DNA of 31,088 nt from Rhizophagus sp. LPA8_4_AMF (lineage: Eukaryota; Glomeromycota; Glomeromycetes; Glomerales; Glomeraceae). This document shows positions 10,118 through 20,658 of this stretch, in pieces; position 1 is the stretch's first letter, and each line of letters begins with the position of its first letter. The notes under the pieces are model-generated. The model was not told the origin of the DNA, made no database searches, and was given only the letters and a program-made list of their open reading frames with translations. The position numbers and the translations under genes are program-made. The stretch spans positions 1 to 31,088 of the forward strand of contig JADRCO010000551.1 in NCBI GenBank assembly GCA_021464525.1, written 5' to 3'.

Positions 10118-12598
10118 TCAAAAATCCGCAACTTCGTCATCTTCATCCATATCATTTTCTGCAATTTCTTTTGCAAGTTCTCTTTCTCTTTCACGAAGTG
10201 CTTCAGCGGAAGCTAACTCTTTACGATGTGCGTTAAGTGGAAATCTCATTGCTTTTACCGAATCATTATGAAGATTTAAACAAAATGAAATACGAGCATT
10301 AAACGCACTCTGAGGTTCATTCGTCGAATAAATGTCAGCATTTTCCTAAATTATATTTTTAAAGAAATTTTTTTTTTAAAAAAAACAAAATCAAATAATT
10401 ATACTAATAAAATTTTTAATATAGAAAATAGCGAAATGTTATTTACCTTTGATTTCATAAATCCTTTTTCATGATCTATGATAGCGTCAATGACACCGTC
10501 TCGAATAGCCTGAAAAAAGTAATAATATGTTAATATGTCATGTATTTTGTTTATTATAAAATATCTGAAACATACCTTGGCAACAATGTATTCGGCATCT
10601 TTTTCACTATCAAGGTGTAATTTTAAACAAATATCACGTAAAGATATACGAGAGTAGGACAGACTTATCATTCTAATACCTGTTTTAATCACATTATGTC
10701 GAAGTCTAAGTAAAAAACAAATTTATAAATTTAATTTTTAACAATAAAAAACTCTATTTTACATCAAGTCAAGTACATATGTTACCTTAGTATCAAGGTA
10801 AAAATTTTGTCCTTGCGGAAAACATCCCCATATTTGGCCAATGTTTCTTGAAATTTTGACAAGTCACCAATACGCACGGCTACCATATGAAAGAGTACAT
10901 ATGATCAAAATTACAGCTAAATTTTAAATTTTCTTAAATCACATAAAATTTACCTTGAACGATATGCAAATAAGGAACTAATGGCTTTTTTAAAACTGGT
11001 TGCCTAAATATGGATCTTTCGGGAATGTCTCCCATGAGAAGCTGAACAATAATGGACAGTTTATAGACCTGTAAAATATGCAAAAATTATTTTAATATTT
11101 CTTAAAGAAAAGCAAACAGAGAAGTAATAATTACCGCTTGTTGAAAACCGGCTGTAGTTGTATTCTGAGGTGCTTTGCGAATAGCCTGGTTCAAATGCAT
11201 ATGTGAAGCCGTATAATCGAGTTGTATTGCCTTAATACGACCTGGAAATAAATGATATTAGTATTACAAAAAAATCATTTCGCTTAAGTTACTACAAATT
11301 ATTTACCTAAATAATACATGTATCTAGCCTGTTGATTATTTCCTGCAGTCTCGGGAAAAGTCGTTTTACTGACAAGTTTATCAGCTTGGTCATAAAGATT
11401 ATAGTAAAAGTAATTTCTTAGCAACAGATTGAGCAATGTAGCCTGAAATGTATATGTCAAATTTTCTGTAAATCAAGTAAATCAATTTTTTTTAAAATTC
11501 ATATATAATCGATTAATTACCTGAGAATCATTGTCATGACGCAAAGTCGCTGTTCGCTGGGCGGCTAATAATACACTAAATGATAGTAATTAATCAATTT
11601 AACAGAACTAACATTAAGAAAACACTGCATTCTTTAAACATACGGTCTAATTTCTGCCAATTTTTCAGTGAGTTCATAAAAACGTGCATAATAAAAGTAT
11701 ATACGCGCCGACAATTGATCCAATGTACGACGATTCAAATTTTGAATTTTATGGATTGTTTCATTGGAAAGTAAGATGCCCTATAGGAAGTAATTATAAA
11801 TTAGAAATCCAAATTAATTTTGTATACTAACTTTACTAACCTGATAATAGTCTTGTTTATCCAACAAATATATCATCACCAATAGATGAAGATAAAGGTC
11901 AATTTCGGGTAAAGCTTGTGGATTATCTTTTGTCGTGTCATCCGCATCAACATCCATAATTCCCGAGTCCTTTTATGATAATAAAGCTTTTAACAAAATT
12001 AAAAGGAAAGAAGGAAGAAAGATAATTAACATGTTTACCTTTCCCAAGAATTTCAAAAGTCTTCTTCTATCAACAGCATCTATTTTCAAAGTTCAAAGGT
12101 TAATGGTTTCAGCTAGGCAAACAGTTATATTAAATGCCGTTGGAAGAATGATTTCGTGACATTCTCATAAATCATATTGATGATGACCTTTCGCGAGAAT
12201 TGTTACGCTCATTTAAGAGCTAAATTCGTCGTGATCTATACAAATTGGTTTATTAGAATTGTCTGACCTCTTGGATAAACATCCCGAATCGCTTGAGACA
12301 AAATTTCTGCATTCAACCGCTTTCGAATGGACGCGGCAGTTCTCAAAACTCTTGTAATAAATCGTGACTCAAAAGTAGATACTGCACGCTCAAGAAGAAC
12401 AAAATTTTGTTTCAAATCTATTTAATTCAATTGAATCGGTATTAGTTCTAAGAAGTAAATCAAATTTCAAATTGGTTTTCATAAAAAATGTAAATGAAAA
12501 TGTGTACCAGCCAAAACCAAAGCATCGGCTTCTGACGCTTTTTTTTGCGCATCAACAACTTCGTCGACGGTGTCCATTTCGACATCTTGTACAGACAT
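10118..12598 (-). CDS. RPN3: 26S proteasome regulatory subunit RPN3/PSMD3
   Basis: Thirteen exons (12598-12508, 12417-12268, 12079-12039, 11969-11841, 11780-11644, 11575-11521, 11442-11307, 11241-11135, 11068-10954, 10879-10786, 10705-10576, 10509-10447, 10345-10118) total 1476 nt, giving 491 aa, normal for the family. Clear signatures are [47 protein letters not shown] and, in the PCI domain (~352-420), [16 protein letters not shown] and [16 protein letters not shown]. The end is acidic ([12 protein letters not shown]), as in other Rpn3 proteins. Rpn3 is a non-ATPase lid subunit that helps hold the 19S lid together and onto the base. The intron between exons 2 and 3 (12267-12080) is the least certain; it restores frame exactly. 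It is divergent from the F-box gene. Confidence 0.97.
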
Positions 12599-12767
12599 TG
12601 TTGCGAACTATGAATGATCAGAGTGATGAAAATTGAATGACGTCAAAAGTTTACAATTTATGAAGATCGAAGAGGTTACACATGATTACTATAACGGTAA
12701 ACAACATTTGGTGCCCGTTTATTTATTTTACTGTATTTAAAGTTTCCCTCTTATTATTTATTTCAAA
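12599..12767. promoter_or_regulatory. RPN3/F-box divergent promoter with CRE
   Basis: A gap of 169 bases lies between two divergent start codons. It carries a perfect palindromic CRE, TGACGTCA, at 12638-12645: 39 bases upstream of the RPN3 ATG and 122 upstream of the F-box ATG. Such sites bind bZIP factors of the ATF/CREB type. The Rpn4 box known for yeast proteasome genes (GGTGGCAAA) is not seen. Confidence 0.45.
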
Positions 12768-14045
12768 ATGCCACGAACAAGAAGTCGTAAAAAAAAGCCA
12801 AAACAACAAACTTTACGACCAAACCATAAGTTACCTCCTGAACTCATTACTGAAATATTTGAATATTTATGGGGAGGAATTATAGACGAACAAGTATATG
12901 AATCAGAAATACCCAATGCGATTGACAATCATTTCTCACAAGAACAGTCGGATCTTTTTAGAGTTTCTAGGGTGTGTTCAGTTTGGCGTCAAATAGCTGT
13001 ACCGAGAATATGGCAAAAAGTACTGTTTCAACTTGACGCAGAACGAGACTGGGAAAAGCTATTTCAATGGATAATCCAAGAAGGTTATGGTAAATATACC
13101 AGACAGATCTATATAGAATATGATTATGATCCTAAACAAAATGAAACAGAGTCTACGCTAAGTGAGAAATTGAACGGTATTGTAAAATTTGCTAAAACAG
13201 TACCTAACATGCATACTTTTGCAGTTAGATTCAACTCCGTTACCCTTGATCATATTTCCGAGGATCTTCCACCTGTAATGAATACTTTTTTTTCAGATAT
13301 ATCAGAATCGTGTCGATCCGTTCGGCGAGTTAAAATCCATACATCCGCGTTACGTGGACCCAATAAAGATGATACACTCAATTTACCGTCTGTTAGCAAT
13401 ATTATTTCAATGGTTACTGGGACTGTTCGAGAAGTTGATTTAATGATGCATGTCGCGAATCAAGAAACTATTGGAGCACTTCGCGATTGTAAAAAAATAG
13501 ATCGCGCATTAGTTCATTGTTGTGATTGGAAAGAGACACCGGAAGATTTTTATACATTATTAACATCATGGAAACATATCAAGAACCTTCAAATTGAACC
13601 ACCACATATTACAGACTACAACTGGGAAGAAATTTATGCAAAGTCACTTCAATACTTGGCAGATAACTGTGGAGAACAATTAGAAGAATTGTGGATGCCT
13701 TTGAGAGAGGAAGATCAGAAGTTATTCTGTAATCTTGTGGAAAATACACCAAATTTGAAAGTGTTGGCATTAGAAGGAAGGGAATTCGATAATGATGGAC
13801 ATTTCTTGGATGTTATAGCAAGAACCACCCCACAACTTAATTATATTCATTTATCATACTTTCCATCTGTTACAGGAGATAATATTCGAGATATTAAATG
13901 GTACCAGTTAATGGATGTCAATATAATGGGTTGTGATAAGTTAGTAAAGAAATCTCGATTTTTCGATCGTGTAAAAGAAGATTATTGTTCTAAACTTAAT
14001 ATTCACATATACGATCTTGAAGGCAATATTATTGAGGAAAGATAG
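12768..14045 (+). CDS. F-box protein with LRR-like repeats
   Basis: This is an intronless gene of 425 aa, a contrast to its intron-rich neighbours. After a short basic start (residues 3-16, Arg/Lys-rich) comes an F-box at about 26-83: LPPELITEIFEYLW, an insert, then LFRVSRVCSVWRQIAVPRIWQKVLF. The rest has leucine-rich-like repeats (LEELWMPL, TPNLKVLALEGREF, TPQLNYIHLSYFPSVT). F-box proteins bind Skp1 and bring substrates to SCF ubiquitin ligases; the substrate is unknown. F-box/LRR genes without introns are abundant in Rhizophagus-type genomes, so it may belong to an expanded family. The ATG at 12768 leads directly into the basic tract; an overlapping upstream frame from 12682 has no support. 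It shares a promoter region with RPN3. Confidence 0.9.
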   Translation: MPRTRSRKKKPKQQTLRPNHKLPPELITEIFEYLWGGIIDEQVYESEIPNAIDNHFSQEQSDLFRVSRVCSVWRQIAVPRIWQKVLFQLDAERDWEKLFQWIIQEGYGKYTRQIYIEYDYDPKQNETESTLSEKLNGIVKFAKTVPNMHTFAVRFNSVTLDHISEDLPPVMNTFFSDISESCRSVRRVKIHTSALRGPNKDDTLNLPSVSNIISMVTGTVREVDLMMHVANQETIGALRDCKKIDRALVHCCDWKETPEDFYTLLTSWKHIKNLQIEPPHITDYNWEEIYAKSLQYLADNCGEQLEELWMPLREEDQKLFCNLVENTPNLKVLALEGREFDNDGHFLDVIARTTPQLNYIHLSYFPSVTGDNIRDIKWYQLMDVNIMGCDKLVKKSRFFDRVKEDYCSKLNIHIYDLEGNIIEER

Positions 14046-14420
14046 GAAAGATAATAAATAATTCTGTATGGAAGAATTATGGATTATTAAGTGATAAATG
14101 ACGTTTCCTGACTAACTTATTAATTTTGGAAATTCAGAATGGAACCGGGAAATCTTCTTAAATATAGTTACTATCTTTATTGCATTATTTAGATATGATT
14201 TCATAGGTATTTTTTTTCCAAATGTATTTTTTTTATTCTTATATTGTATTATAAAGTTTTCGGCTAGATTAATTGCTGCATTTCTAATGACATTCGAATA
14301 TACAAAACAAATAAACGAGCCCTAACTTCTTTAAATTTACACCTGTTGATCCAGTTTAACTATAAACCATTTTACATTTCCAAATATTTACATTTCTAAA
14401 TATTAAATTAATTTTGTAAT
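14046..14420. other. Convergent 3' intergenic region
   Basis: About 375 AT-rich bases lie between the F-box stop and the last possible stop of the minus-strand membrane gene. They presumably hold both 3' UTRs. I see no other feature. Confidence 0.6.
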
Positions 14421-15309
14421 TTATACAGAAAAGTCAGTACGAGAAGTGCCTACTAACTTTATACTATCATTTGGTTTAATTGAACCTTTTACTTCACCTA
14501 AAGAGAGTTCTTGTTTTTATGAAGCCATTTTACCATTTTTTTCTTTGTCAGGGTCTATATTTATTTTAACATCAATTGGTATTTGTGTAGGGATTTTGCT
14601 GTAAGCACTAACTACTGCACCAAAATAAAACTAATTTTTTTTTTAAAAAAAAGAAAAAAATAGAACGTATTAACCTGCGTTTGCATTATGAACATAAAAT
14701 AACGATAGAGCAAAATACTTACATATAAAATCGCTTTCAAAACGATAAAATCAAAAAGGTTCCAAGATAAAGATAAATTAACAGCTTGTATACAAGCATT
14801 GTCAACTTGTTTTTTAGTAGGAGCGTTAGGATCAAAAGCAACTTGGACAGTAGAAGAATTAGAAGGAACAAAATAACTTAAATCATTTTGACATGCACTA
14901 ATTACATCATTTTTCCATGTAAAAAATAAAATTAAATCAATTAAATGTAAAACTAATAATAACGATAATGAAATCCAAAATAATATTGAAAACCATTCTA
15001 TTAATTTTTCATTTTTCTATTAAATAAAAGAGAAGAGAAGAAAACTTAGAATGAATAAGAAACGTGCCGTAGAGAATTAATAAATCAACTTATTTACTTT
15101 ACTTGTTACGTATATTCCAAATATTGATATTGGGACAACAAGAAAATAAAACAGTCCTAGCACAACCGTAACTCCCCTTGCAGTATGCTGCGAATAAGCT
15201 AAGTTGTGTAAGAAGATGAAAATTAATGCTTATGTATTTGGGAAACTAGTTAAATAATTATATTTACCAGCAATTTCAGAAAAAAATATTGAAGCGTTCC
15301 AAATTCCAT
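14421..15309 (-). CDS. Small multi-pass membrane protein, unknown
   Basis: Exons 15309-15268, 15187-15098 and 15016-14723, then a last exon from 14630, encode a protein with strong hydrophobic segments: about 18-38 (VTVVLGLFYFLVVPISIFGI), 52-75 (FSILFWISLSLLLVLHLIDL), and about 125-150 (FDFIVLKAILYFYFGAVV). The loop after the second segment carries two cysteines (SACQ, NACIQ). The layout resembles fungal tetraspan/MARVEL-type proteins, but I cannot name a family. The 3' end is ambiguous. The frame reaches TAA at 14519-14517 (179 aa), but continues open for 31 more coding-like codons to TAA at 14423-14421. A 36-nt GT-AG segment (14533-14498) spans that stop; removing it would give 199 aa. Readthrough would give 211 positions. 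Confidence 0.75.
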
Positions 15310-16117
15310 TTATCTATTATAAAACACGTACAAATTATCGACGTCAATATATGCTATTCAGAAAAAAACCAAAGCACTTTTTTATATGAATATGCGTACA
15401 AATAATAAAATGCATAGAATAATGGTACCCGGCCGGAATGGAATACAACAACAACATTTTGTCGGACGTTTAGTAAATATAGAATTAAAACGACTTTTTT
15501 TCATGGCGAGCTTGAGCGAAAGCAAAAGATAGTATATTCAGCTAAGAAAAAACGATTACACTATGCCATAAAAGATCTGGTGTTATTTCAAATTACAAAA
15601 ATAAATTCTTTTTCGGGAAATTATACAAAACTTTTAACTAATGAAATAGAGATAAGTCGAAGAAAACGATACTAATTATCATTAATAAAGATAGAAAAGA
15701 TGTTAATTCAAATAGGAATATTAGGATTGGAAACTACACAGGAAAATTTTTAATTAATACAGGGTATAAATATATATGGCGTTCCTTAAGTGGGGGTGTA
15801 CGATATTAACGTACGAACTGGCCGGATTTAAAGTTAACGCAATCACGTGCAAATGCGTAACTCCTAAACTCGGGCCAGTTTGTATGTACACCCCTTTAAG
15901 TGTACGTGGCTGTGTTGAAATTTATTAAGGCTGAAAGTATATCAACATTTTATCAGTTATGCAATCGATCACGATATCGATCATAATAAAACATCTGATC
16001 CAATTTTTATGTTTACATATTGATCATCTGATTACGGAAATTCATTTTTCGCGTTGTAAAAATTCGTAGAACTCATGCGCATTTACGTGAATTCGTTTAG
16101 GAATTTTACTTATAACA
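15310..16117. other. Divergent intergenic region with a MITE
   Basis: About 800 bases separate the start codons of the membrane protein and the S9 peptidase. The region contains the inverted-repeat element at 15786-15899 (listed separately) and a near-palindromic ATCGATCACGATATCGATCAT at about 15963-15983. No reading frame in it is convincing. Confidence 0.55.
15786..15899. mobile_element. MITE-like element flanked by TTAA
   Basis: Imperfect inverted arms face each other across ~50 bases. The left arm runs from GGGGGTGTAC at about 15792 to GAACTGGCC at 15822; the right arm runs from GGGCCAGTTTGTATGTAC at 15872 to CCCC at 15894. The left arm has nine extra bases inside. TTAA stands at both borders (15786-15789 and 15896-15899), the target duplication expected of piggyBac-type elements. 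It has no coding capacity. GC content is higher than in the flanks. Confidence 0.6.
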
Positions 16118-19100
16118 ATGCAGGAATTAACACCAATATATTTTTCATATGGAAGGAAGGTGCACAATTAATGATATATAATTCAAACATGCATAAATAC
16201 TTTTAATTAAATTCTCTTTAATTATGTAGAACAATGAATTTAAGCTACGCGGCTTTCATTCATTTACAATTAATAACTTCATTAATTTGGTACAAAGGTA
16301 ATAGCACTTAAGTGATATTAATTCCGAAAAATGTTTTCCTGACAATTTCATCGCTTCATTTTAGAAAAGGTTATAAACCACCAATTCCGAAACAGATACC
16401 AGTCAATTCGATGTATTTTGGAATTAAACGCAGCGATGAATTTCAATGGATGCAGAATCCCAAAAATCCCGTAACTAATGATATTACTTTTTAATAGAAA
16501 CGCGAAATACGTTCTAATACACGATTCATCATTTCCAGGATGTCCTAAAATATATTAAAGCTGAAAATGAGTGAGCAATCTCTTAAATATGCCGTAAATA
16601 TAATTTTCAACAAATAAATTATTTAATTATTTAATTATATTTATAATAGATATACTGAATCTGTTATGAAAGGCACAAAATTGTTACAACAACGTTTAAC
16701 TTACGTAAGAATACTTATATATTGCATCATAAATTTAATATACATTTATGAATTATACGCGCTTTTAATGTATAGGAATTGAAAAAAAAATTGATTACTC
16801 AAGGAACTATGGCACCCATAAAAATTTATGCGGGCGAATATGAATATTACACAATATTAACTGAACATGGACTTAAATATTGTCGTAAGAAAAAGGAATT
16901 TCCCTCAACTGAAATGGTTTTATTGGACTCGAAATGGTTGAGAGAAACAAATAAACATATTCGATCGTTATTAGTATCACCTGATCATAAAAAGCTTGCT
17001 TACTTAATAGAACAAGAGGGCGAAGAAACTGGTGTATTACATTTTAAAAATTTGAATGAAAATTCAATAATATATGATGAAAAATTAAAAAAAATATTTA
17101 ATTTTGTATGGGGAAGTAATAGTAAGATTATTTACTACACCATAACAGATGAACAACTCAGACCTTACAAAGTTTATGCGCACCATATTGGAAGTTCACC
17201 ACAAGATGATATTCTTATATATGAAGAAAAGGATAAATCATCATTTGTTGATATTACAGTTACAAAGGATAAGGTTATGTTCATTTTTTATTTATTTTGT
17301 CTTTTCATTTTCAATTCACTAAATTCTTAATGGGTTTATAGTCCTTTATTACATTAAACTCAAATGGTTTTTCTACTTCCGAAGTACGCCTTTTTGATGC
17401 GTATCATGATTTTTCTAAAGGATTTCCCGAACTAAAACTTATTGAACCACGCTCAATAGGATTAGAATATTACGTTGATCATCATGATGTGAGTAGAATT
17501 CTATACGTGTAAATTAAAGAAAAGTTATATTATAAATAGATAAATATATATATATTTTTTATTAACGTATAATAAGGGATTTCTGTACATTTTGACGAAT
17601 GCTGATAATGAACGAAATTTCAAATTGGTCCGTACGAGTCTTGAAAAGTATAACAAAAAAAACTGGGAAACTATATTCACTGTTAAAGATAATGAAAAAA
17701 TAGAAGATATTGATATATTCCGCGTAAATTCTTTTTATTTATTATTTAAATAAAAATAAAGAATAAAGTAAAAATTAACAGCTTTTTTTCTATATTTTTT
17801 TTTTTCAAGAAATTTGCCGTATTATTTGCAAAAAGAGAAGGATTGCCTATAATACTTTGCTTCAATTTCGTTTCGCAAGATGTGCATCAAATTGAATTAT
17901 CAACAAAATTTTGTGTGGTGTCTCCAGAAACAAACATCGTGAGTTTACAGGTTTACTATGTTAAATATATTATTTTATTAATAAATAAATGCGTCTTATG
18001 ATTCAGGATTATGATACTGATATTGTAAGATTTACTTGTGACTCTCCACTCGCTCATCCATCAACATATGAATATAATATGGAAACTAGGAAACTACATT
18101 CAGTAAGATCTAATCCTATCAATAGTAGGTATTAATGTCTCTTACGCGCTGTTTTAATAACTACTTGGTAATTTACTAATTTAATCAGATTTTGATCCCG
18201 CCTTATACACTTGTTATCGTACTTATGCAAACGCGTTGGATGGTGCCAAAATACCAATTACTTTATTACATAAAAGATCTTTGACCCTGGATAACAAGTA
18301 CTATTTGTTCTTAATTGTTGATTCATTGTTATGGAATTAAGACAATTTCTATTTTATGTAGAAATCCATTACTAATTCGATCGTACGGGACCTATGGAGT
18401 CTCCGTTGAGCCTGATTTTCAACTTGAACATTTTCCATTGTTAGAAAGAGGTTGGATAATTGCGCTTGCACATGTTAGGTAAAAACTATTTGGTATATTT
18501 TAATTATTATCGGTATATATAATTTTTCTTATTTAGGGGAGGCTCAGAATTAGGTAGCACATGGTACGATCAAGGACGATTGATGAACAAGAAAAATTCG
18601 ATTACCGATTTAATTTCGGTAATTGATTATCTTATTAGGACTGGATATTCAAATCCATCTCTTGTTGCGTCAATAGGTGTTAGTGCCGGAGGATTATTAT
18701 TAGGTAAGATTTAACTACGCTAAATATTATATGTTGCTGAATTAATATTTTTTTCTTATTATTATTGTTTCACAGGAGCTGCTTTTAATATGCGACCAGG
18801 TAGGGGAATTTTTTAAAATATTCTAAACTTCTTTGAATAAAGCTGGTATATTTTTATTTGGTTTCCTAGATTTATTTCGCGCAATCATTTTGAGAGTTCC
18901 TTTTTTGGACCCGCTATCAAGTATGTTAAATTCTGATTTACCACTCACTCGAATTGAGTATAACGAATGGGGAAATCCTCTTAAGAATAAAGAAACCTAT
19001 GAGTATCTGGCTAGTTACGCGCCATATGATAATATTTCATCTATAAAATCACAACGAACATGTTCAATATTGGTTACGGCAGCCATGAAAGATCAAAGAG

Positions 19101-19291
19101 TTAGTTACTGGCACCCATTAAAATGGGTATCTAGAATGAGAATAAAACAATTAATAGATAAAAATGATAATTTGTTAATTTTAAAAGTTGATAAGGAAAG
19201 AGGCCATTTTGGAGCTGAAAATGATCAGTCAAAAAGAATTAAAGATGTAGCTTTGGAACTTGCATTTCTTATTTCCCAAGTTCAAAAATAA
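16118..19291 (+). CDS. S9 oligopeptidase, oligopeptidase B/PREPL type
   Basis: Fifteen exons (16118-16159, 16230-16297, 16365-16470, 16539-16570, 16650-16704, 16776-17273, 17342-17488, 17577-17723, 17810-17938, 18007-18124, 18189-18297, 18362-18478, 18537-18703, 18776-18799, 18870-19291) total 2181 nt, giving 726 aa. The N-terminal two thirds match the beta-propeller. The hydrolase domain has RSYGTYG, AHVRGGSELGSTWYDQG, the nucleophile Ser572 in GVSAGG, Asp661 in KDQRVSYW and His699 in RGHFG, so the catalytic triad is complete. IEYNEWGNP is typical of the oligopeptidase B/PREPL branch. Such enzymes cut short peptides, or act as esterases in PREPL. No signal peptide is seen, so it is probably cytosolic. 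Exon 14 is only 24 nt. The start is the only ATG that joins to exon 2 in frame. Confidence 0.95.
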
Positions 19292-19297
19292 ATAACT

Positions 19298-20508
19298 TTA
19301 TTCAAATTTCTTAATAGCTTGTTTTGCTTTTTCAATGATTGAAGTTATATCTGCATATCTATCACGAGCTTTTGATATACAAGTTTTTAATTGTTCTGAT
19401 GAGCATGAAGATCCAGTTTTCCATATATTACATAATTGTCCAGTTTCATCAACTACGACTGTAATTCCATCTTTAGTGATTGATTCTTCCATTTCATTCG
19501 GATCAACCAATAAATGTTGTCTGTGGAATTCTTATGTAAGTTTTTTTAAATGACTTTTAAGGTAAATATAATTCACTTACCCATCAAACATGGCAAAAGA
19601 TGCTGAATAAGATATCCGTATAAGACCAAGAATAATTGTCTTTTCCTCAGTAGCCTTTACTAAACCATCTTCATAGACTGCTTCAGGAAGTCTCACTACA
19701 AGACTATATGAGGTTAATATTTGGAATTTTTTTCTTTAAATATGTTTAATACGCTTACCATTCATTAAAGCAGACATTAATGCAATTACACACGCGTCAA
19801 ATACATTCCCATCATAGTTTACACAAACAAGATCTGCAAACAAAACCCATGCGGCTTTCCCTTCTTCAATACATAATGTTTCTAAATCAATTACTTTCGA
19901 ACTATAAAAAAAGTATTACAATCAGTAAAAATGGTCAAAAGGATAAATCTTATAAATAATTTGAATTCAATACTTTTTTAATAATTTGTTTAAATTTTCA
20001 CTCAAGACCTGTGCTTGTTCACTCGGAGGTCCAGGCTTAAACCTAGGTGAACAAATGGGCGATAGATCGACATTTGGAACTATAAAACACATTAAAGGAA
20101 TAAATAATAGCAAATTTAAAGTGATGAATAAGAATTGAGATATTTTTACCTAAATAACCTTCTTTAGGGAAATTTACATTTGGCTCTGATACTTCAGCTT
20201 TAATACCACAAATTACAGTCGTATCTCCTATTCGTACCATTGAAGAGCCATCGGCCGTTGTTATACAGCCTAAAATGAAACACGTCAACTTATTTATTTG
20301 ATGTAGAATTTTAGCTAAATAAAGGTACAAACTTACTTAAATTTACAGTTGTTTTGCGAAAATGATTGAAGGATCTACCGTCGGGTCTAACATGCTGTTG
20401 AATGTATCTACGTAAGTACTCTTCTGGTTGAATCCTTCGAAATGTTTCAGCTTCAAAAGTAATAGCAGTATTTAAATTAATATTATTTTCGTTTGTAACA
20501 TTACCCAT
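19298..20508 (-). CDS. RRP43: Exosome complex subunit RRP43 (EXOSC8)
   Basis: Six exons (20508-20337, 20269-20150, 20079-19974, 19901-19759, 19695-19581, 19520-19298) total 879 nt, giving 292 aa. This is an RNase PH-like protein: ARF-type start ([14 protein letters not shown]), HVRPDGRSF, then [52 protein letters not shown] and [10 protein letters not shown]. In eukaryotes this hexamer-ring subunit lacks catalytic activity and helps form the channel of the RNA exosome, which degrades and trims RNA in nucleus and cytoplasm. Its stop codon is separated by only 6 bp from that of the convergent peptidase gene, so the 3' UTRs must overlap. It is divergent from MSP1. Confidence 0.95.
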
Positions 20509-20658
20509 GTTTTACCAAAAAATAGAGAGCAGGATCCAAATTTTGAAATTATAGTGATCTATCGAAATTTTAGAATCACGTGAGATCTGCGGCAACGCTA
20601 TTGTATAAATTTGTTGAATGAACCACAGTTAGTTGATCTAGGATAGTTTTTTTACGAA
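20509..20658. promoter_or_regulatory. RRP43/MSP1 divergent promoter
   Basis: A gap of 150 bases lies between two start codons. It contains an E-box, CACGTG, in TCACGTGA at about 20577-20584, roughly in the middle. No other clear element is seen. Confidence 0.4.

Noticed and set aside
12682-12885. Upstream overlapping frame before the F-box gene
   Set aside because: It ends inside the F-box coding region in another frame and has no similarity to anything.
16312-16494. Start of the S9 peptidase at the ATT/ATG-like start near 16312
   Set aside because: It runs through an intron; joining 16230-16297 to 16365-16470 restores family-like sequence and a better ATG at 16118.
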